Source: Zeugodacus cucurbitae
Taxonomy: Eukaryota; Arthropoda; Insecta; Diptera; Tephritidae
Reading direction: 5' to 3'
Length of the DNA stretch: 64,000 nt
Assembly (NCBI RefSeq): GCF_028554725.1
Contig: NC_071669.1
Location: 4,541,501-4,605,500, forward strand
Numbering within the stretch: the stretch's first letter is position 1; the number at the start of each line of letters is the position of its first letter. The notes beneath the pieces were generated by a model. The model worked only from the letters and a program-made list of their open reading frames with translations, had not been told where the DNA came from and did not search any database. Below, one piece after another: positions 58,959 through 64,000 of this stretch. A program made the position numbers and the translations under genes.

Positions 58959-59486
58959 ATACCTGAGACAGACATGTAGTACATATTGTAGTATGCTTCA
59001 GAAACCATATGTGTATCACCGGTTTTCCGAATTTGAAAGCAAATGGTGTTCCGTACTACAATAGAGTTCTAGAAACCATTGAAATTTTGTGGTGTTGTGA
59101 AATGTACTACAATGGATTGCATTGAACACACCGAAAGCTTTAAGCTCTTCTGCCACAATCATATGTTTTCTGACATTTTGACATACAGAAAATAAATTGA
59201 AATCAAAAAAACAAAATTTGAAAAAATTATGTGAAGCATATGTAATATGTAATAATTATAATGGACAATAATTTTTTAAGATTGCTTGGAGTTGTAATTA
59301 AGTCAGGATCAATTTTCCTGCCTGTTATTCATAATTATATTTTGCTTGAATTTATTTGCATCAGCTGATGGATGTAAAAATAGTACAATTTACTACATGT
59401 GTGTCACTATGCTGGTATATGGTTTCTTGAGCTTTTATTGTAGTATACATCGTAGTACAGAAACCATATGCCTGTCTTAGGCATTA
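58959..59486 (+). mobile_element. Family C TIR element, full-length copy
   Basis: The left end is ATACCTGAGACAGACATGTA and the complement of the right end is ATGCCTAAGACAGGCATATG. Inward of these, GTACATATTGTAGTATGCTT with CAGAAACCATATG, and its inverted counterpart GGTTTCTGTACTAC, extend the arms to over 50 bp. GAATGTAACCC lies just outside both ends (58946-58956 and 59493-59503), a possible target duplication. There is no transposase frame inside. The 134-bp copy at 7684 shares both ends. Confidence 0.7.
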
Positions 59487-62044
59487 CATCAGAATGTAAC
59501 CCAAACCCCACTTTAGAGTTAAAAATTTTATTATTGAGTACATGCTTCAGTACGAACTCCTTCATATTTGTGATTTTAAAGTCCCTATTTAATACTTTCG
59601 TACTCCTTATGAAGCCTTTAGATACTTATAATACAGCCATAAAACCTTTACTATAAAGCTTAAAGACTTTCAGCATAAGACAGTCGAGTTTTTGTATAAT
59701 TTTTAACATTTTAACAGTCGCAGGTTTACAATAAACACACTTTGGAACTAGACCATAATATAAATATGTTTATCACCAACATTGAACATATGATTTCTTG
59801 ACTTAGAATATATATTTATTGACTACCTGTAAAAAATATTTTTTTTGTATATATAATACATATTGCATATACAGATTAAAAAATTATAAAATTTCAACAT
59901 TTGTTGAATTTTAAATATACTTAATGCTATTTTCTTTAATTTTGCGCTTTTTTTCAATAATCAACTTTATACATATGCACCCTTAGTTGCAAAGTAGTAC
60001 CTTTCATGTTACGTATACGCACCATGGGCCCAGAGCTACACACGAACCGCTATGTGGGCAGCATAAATGCACTTCACGTGATTTTCGCTTGAAACGAATA
60101 ACAAATTTTCACAGCACACTAACAAAAACACAAAGTCATAAAGCCATAACAGTATAGGCATCTTATTTCTTTTTAACTTTTTAATAAAAATTAATTTTAT
60201 TAATTTTATTTCTCGAACAATTTTGGTGAATGAAGCACACACACGTGCACACACATTTCGATATACGCTGATATCACTGTTATTTGGCGTTTGTAAATTA
60301 TTTGAAATTATGCTCAAAGTTCGTTTTATTTGTTTCAAAAAATTTTCGTTCGGTTGTTGTTGCTATTTAGCTGTTTTAGTTTTTGATTTTGGAATATGCG
60401 AAAGCGTTTCAATTTGAAAAAAGAGAACGAATGTGTCAACACGGCCGGAGTTTTCTAAACTAAACTGCATCAAACGGATGCCAATGATGCGGCTAAGTAG
60501 GTGCAAACAGTCAAAAACCAAGCAATAATAGCAACAACAACGATAGCAACAACAACAACAATAACAGTGTCATAATGCATTAATAATATAAATAACGATA
60601 ATAGCAGCAACACAGCAGTGAGAGGCAAGTCAGCACAATACAATAACAATGTTAAAGGCAACAACAAGCACACATACAATAATAACAACAACAACAACAA
60701 CAAGCGCTGCACTGTAATCAGCAAATATTGCAGTTTTTTCCACATTTTTGTTGCTGTTCTGTGCTGTTGCAGCGTTGGCGGGCGTACTGTGGTCACAGCT
60801 GTGGCGATACCAAGCATCAACAACAACAACAACAGCAACTGCAAGCCACACGCAATAAACGCATTTGCATAAATTGCAGTAAATTAGCGTTAATGGCGAA
60901 ATTATTGTAAACTCTCGCGGGTTCGGCAGCTCAGCAGGTAGCAGGTGGCAGGTGGCAGGCGATGCGCGTCAAGCGTTGGTGGGTTGAGTCAACATAGCAG
61001 CTTTTGAGAGAGCGAAAGAGCGAGCGCATGTGTGTGTGACAGTGAAAGCTGCAGCAGTGGCGCTTGCAACAACTGCGTTGCCGCCACCTAACTGTCAATT
61101 ACGCGCAATCCGCTGCGTTGCAGCTTAAACTCATACTCATCCCCCGCTCTCGCGTTGGTTAGACTATTTATTTGTGGGTTTAGTTGGCGCTTTGTGGTTG
61201 TTGTTGCATTAGGTGTTGTTGTTGTTGTTTTTGTGATTGTCCACTATTTTTTTTTTTTTTTGTATTGCTGTATTATTGGTTTTACATTGTTGCTGTTAAT
61301 TAACTGGTGGTCAACAATTTCAAAGCAGCAATTGAATAAACAAGGATGAATAGCTGGTAAATAGCTGGAAATTAAGCGCAATTATTGTTGCTTTGCAAAT
61401 TTTTTGTTTCACTTTTATTTGAATTTCATTTCTAGCTTTTTTTGTTTTGCATTCTAACCAACAACAAATAAGGCTGAAATTAGTAGCGACAAAAATAACA
61501 GCAACACCAATACACAGGCACACACACACTCGCGCAAGTGACAGCTCTAAAACAATTAGGGCAAATTGCAGGCGCGCTAAATATGTAACCACGAAGCTGT
61601 GCGGGAAGGACGCGGAAAAAGGCGGAAAATAGCAAAAACAACAAAAAACACAAGCAGTTGTTGTTGGCTTGTGTATAGGCAGGCTTTTAGCAAATAACAG
61701 CGCAGCTCTTCTTGTTTTTTGCAAATCGCATGTGTTTTGTGTTGTTTTTGTTATTGTTTTTGGTGAAATTGTTAGAAAAGGAAAAATGCATTGCGTTTAA
61801 TGCGCTTGATAATGTTGCTTAGTTAGTTGGGCGTGTAAATGCGTATAAATGCGTTAGTGGTGAAAATTTAATTAAATGCTATTTAGGAGATTTTTATTTA
61901 GAGCGAAAAGCTTAGTTTTTGTCCCACTCATATTAATTTCAACTAATAATTTCAATTAAATGAAAATTAAATTTTCATTGAAAATAAAAAATGTAATAAA
62001 CCACGCCTATCCTTTGCAAATGATTTCTAATATACAAATTTGCA
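59487..62044. other. Non-coding DNA; CAA-rich and GAGA-rich island (60420-61800)
   Basis: 60530-60860 has repeated CAACAACAACAACAATAACA runs on the plus strand. 61003-61025 reads TTTTGAGAGAGCGAAAGAGC, GAGA-factor-like. TGTTGTTGTTGTTTTTG lies at 61211-61230. CAGGTAGCAGGTGGCAGGTG (60936-60955) is a short direct repeat. ORFs here (leucine- or asparagine-rich) follow from these tracts. The composition resembles fly promoter or leader DNA, but no start site can be fixed. Confidence 0.35.
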
Positions 62045-63440
62045 TTTAATTAAAAGTTAATTTATGCAATTAAATTTACGTTTGAGGTTTAAGTAAATTT
62101 TTTTTTAAATTAATTAAAAAAAATTATTATTTTTTGATTTAAAAAAAAAAAATTTTGAGATACTGTTGTAAAAATATTAAAAAAATTAAAAAATTTTGTT
62201 AATACTAATTAAATTTATTAAAAATATATTTATTTTTTATTTTTGAATTTTTTAATAAATCATTTTATGAAATTTGATTATAAAAAAATTTCAAAAGAAT
62301 TTTAAAAAAAATTTCCAATTTTTTAATAAAAAGTTGAGCTTTTGTTGTAAACATATTTTAAAAATTTAAAATAAATTTATTATTAAAATGAATTTATGAA
62401 ATTAAATGTAAGTTAGATTTTTATTAAAAGAATATTTATTTTTTATTTTAGAATTTTTTAATAAATAATTTTATAAAATTTGGTTATAAAAATATTACAA
62501 TTTTTTTTTTTTTTAATTCGAATTTTTTAATAAAAAAAATTGTCAACTTTTGTTGTAAAAATATTTTAAAAATTTAAATTAAATTTATTATTAAAATTAA
62601 TTTATGAAATTAAATGTAAGTTAGATTTTTATTAAAAGAATATTTATTTTTTTTTTATTATTTTATTTTTATTTTTGAATTTTTTAATAAATAATTTTAT
62701 GTGATTTGATTATAAAAATATTTTCAAAAAAATGTTTAAAACAATTTGTGAGCTTTTGTTCTAAAAATATTTAAAAAAATGCAAATTAATTATTAAAATT
62801 AATTCAAGTACATTTACGTTAGATTTTTATTAAAAAAATATTTATTTTTTATTTTTGAATTTTTTAATAAATCATTTTATGAGATTTGGTAATAAAAATA
62901 TTTTCAAAAAAATGTTTAAAAAAATTTCGAATTTTTTAATAAAAAAAATTGTGAGCTTTTGTTGTAAAAATATTTCAAAAATATGCAAAATTAATTACAC
63001 AAATGTTCGTTAGATGTTTTATTCAACGAAATTTTCAATTTCGATAAAAAAAAAATCTATGAAATTTTGTTCTAAAAATATTAAAAAAAATTGCGGAATT
63101 AATTATTAAAATTAATTTAAGCAATTTAATGTAAGTTAGATTTTTATTAAAAAAATATTTATTTTTTAATTATGAATTTTTTAATAAATAATTTTATGAG
63201 ATTTTGTTACAAATGGTTATCCAATGTTTTTATTAATTTTTTTTAATTTAAATTTTTTAATAAACAAATTTTGTTATAAAAATATTTTAAAAATTAAATT
63301 AAATTTATTATTAAAATTAATTAATGCAATTAAATGTAAAAATTTAATTATTTTTAATAAGTTTTTTAAACAAAAATTTTGAATTCTTTAATAAAAAATA
63401 TACGATTTTTTTTTATAAAAAAATTTATAAAATTAATAAA
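62045..63440. repeat. AT-rich satellite-like array, about 200-bp monomers, about seven units
   Basis: The phrase AAATGTAAGTTAGATTTTTA (or a close form) has its GTTAG at 62412, 62620, 62818, 63009 and 63135, with spacings of 208, 198, 191 and 126 bp. Each unit also holds AAATTTATTATTAAAATTAA, GAATTTTTTAATAAAT-ATTT, TATGAGATTTGGTTATAAAA and GAGCTTTTGTTGTAAAAATA. Earlier (62061) and later (63330) partial units extend it. Homopolymer length changes explain the uneven spacing. Confidence 0.85.
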
Positions 63441-63784
63441 GTATCGTATCACTTTTATTTTAGAGCATTTTTTATCAGTTTTAAGTATAAGCCGGTCTTA
63501 AGTAGTTCTGGATATGAACTTATTCCTAATTAAAAATATAAAAATATGAGATATATTTTTGAATTAAGAAGATTATATTTTCAATTATTTTTTTACTTAT
63601 TTTAAATTTTTTTAGTCTCCAAAGCCACATCTTTACTAAACTACAGTAGTCTTCCTTTCGGCCACGAAACCAGCTAAGCATGATAGATACTATATAATAA
63701 GGAACCTTAATGAATCAATGAGTTGAGAATTAAATGAGGAGCCCTAAGTGAATAAATTGGTTGAGAATTATAGGTTTGGAAATA
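63441..63784. other. Unassigned AT-rich DNA
   Basis: No feature is seen before the last MITE. Confidence 0.3.
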
Positions 63785-63931
63785 CAGTTGAACTTATATA
63801 ACTCGAACTTCAATAACCGAAGTTCTCCATAACCCCAACTCTTGAATTGGCAATAGAAGTCAAATTTCATACAAATTACCCTACATAACTTTGAAATCTC
63901 TCTTTGTGTTTTGGTTGGGGAAATTCAACTG
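63785..63931 (-). mobile_element. Family B MITE, copy 5
   Basis: It starts CAGTTGAACTTATATAACTC and ends GGGAAATTCAACTG, with TA on both sides. The internal order (AGTTCTCCATAAC, CTTGAATTGGCAATAGAAGT, AAATTTCATACAAATTACC, GAAATCTCTCT) is the reverse of copies 1, 3 and 4 and matches copy 2. Confidence 0.86.
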
Positions 63932-64000
63932 TATAATGATAATGAAAAATACAGAAAAGTACAAGATCTAATGTTAGAATTGATATTGAGCCGGAATGTG

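Noticed and set aside
60470..60844. 124-codon minus-strand leucine-rich frame
   Set aside because: It is the antisense reading of the CAACAACAACAA tract.
1..64000. CRISPR arrays, tRNA or rRNA genes
   Set aside because: The repeats have long units without spacer structure, and no tRNA-like arm with a GGTTCRANTCC box or rRNA core sequence was seen by eye.

Overview
The window looks like non-coding euchromatin from a higher dipteran, most likely a tephritid-type fruit fly. Four things point that way: very AT-rich DNA cut by GC-richer islands full of CAA/CAG (or TTG/CTG) trinucleotide tracts; a mariner relic; a dispersed repeat opening with ACCCTGAACAGGGT and containing GTCCGTCTGTCTGTC; and 3' ends of fly-type LINEs. 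The species assignment is inference. No bacterial, viral, rRNA or tRNA gene was seen, and no open reading frame matches a host protein family I recognise. The window is therefore probably one or more very long introns and intergenic regions, with a few candidate untranslated exons.

Layout. 1-5,600: AT-rich DNA with a TIR element (family A), a CAGTKGAAC-type MITE (family B) and a 113-bp tandem array set in AAGCTT-rich DNA. 5,600-9,000: degenerate repeats, a short family C element and a TTAA-flanked TIR element. 9,300-17,900: a mariner deletion relic, two family B MITEs, a trinucleotide-rich island and a broken LINE reverse transcriptase. 17,950-21,900: a dispersed repeat with 154-bp subrepeats, a 650-bp direct duplication carrying the second family A copy, and a 130-bp MITE. 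21,950-24,820: a TTG-rich block bounded by a good minus-strand splice acceptor and donor, probably a long non-coding exon. 25,300-26,080: a tandem repeat of about 250 bp. 27,800-31,300: an AT desert. 31,400-35,350: a GC-richer island with an initiator plus DPE promoter candidate, low-complexity ORFs and a 198-bp duplication.

35,600-37,720: a degenerate AT satellite interrupted by a family B MITE and a Harbinger-like element that still encodes part of a Myb/SANT-like domain. 39,490-40,280: direct repeats. 41,645-42,115: a TTTTA pentanucleotide array with an internal TTTCA block. 44,590-45,620: a LINE tail followed by a 68-bp array with dimer structure. 46,600-48,700: a GC-richer island with a 147-codon minus-strand ORF. 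49,520-51,070: a 77-bp triplication, a second TTAA element and mariner end fragments. 53,400-54,560: a LINE tail ending in CCTAA repeats, then a duplicated DR1/FTZ-F1-type nuclear receptor motif. 55,000-56,480: an exon-like island with a 148-codon ORF. 56,640-58,060 and 62,045-63,440: AT-rich satellite-like arrays, with the full family C element and a CAA/GAGA-rich island between them. 63,785: the fifth family B MITE.

The best-supported content is mobile and tandemly repeated DNA. Host genes can only be glimpsed through promoter and splice signals. All ORF calls here are weak and should be treated as hypotheses.
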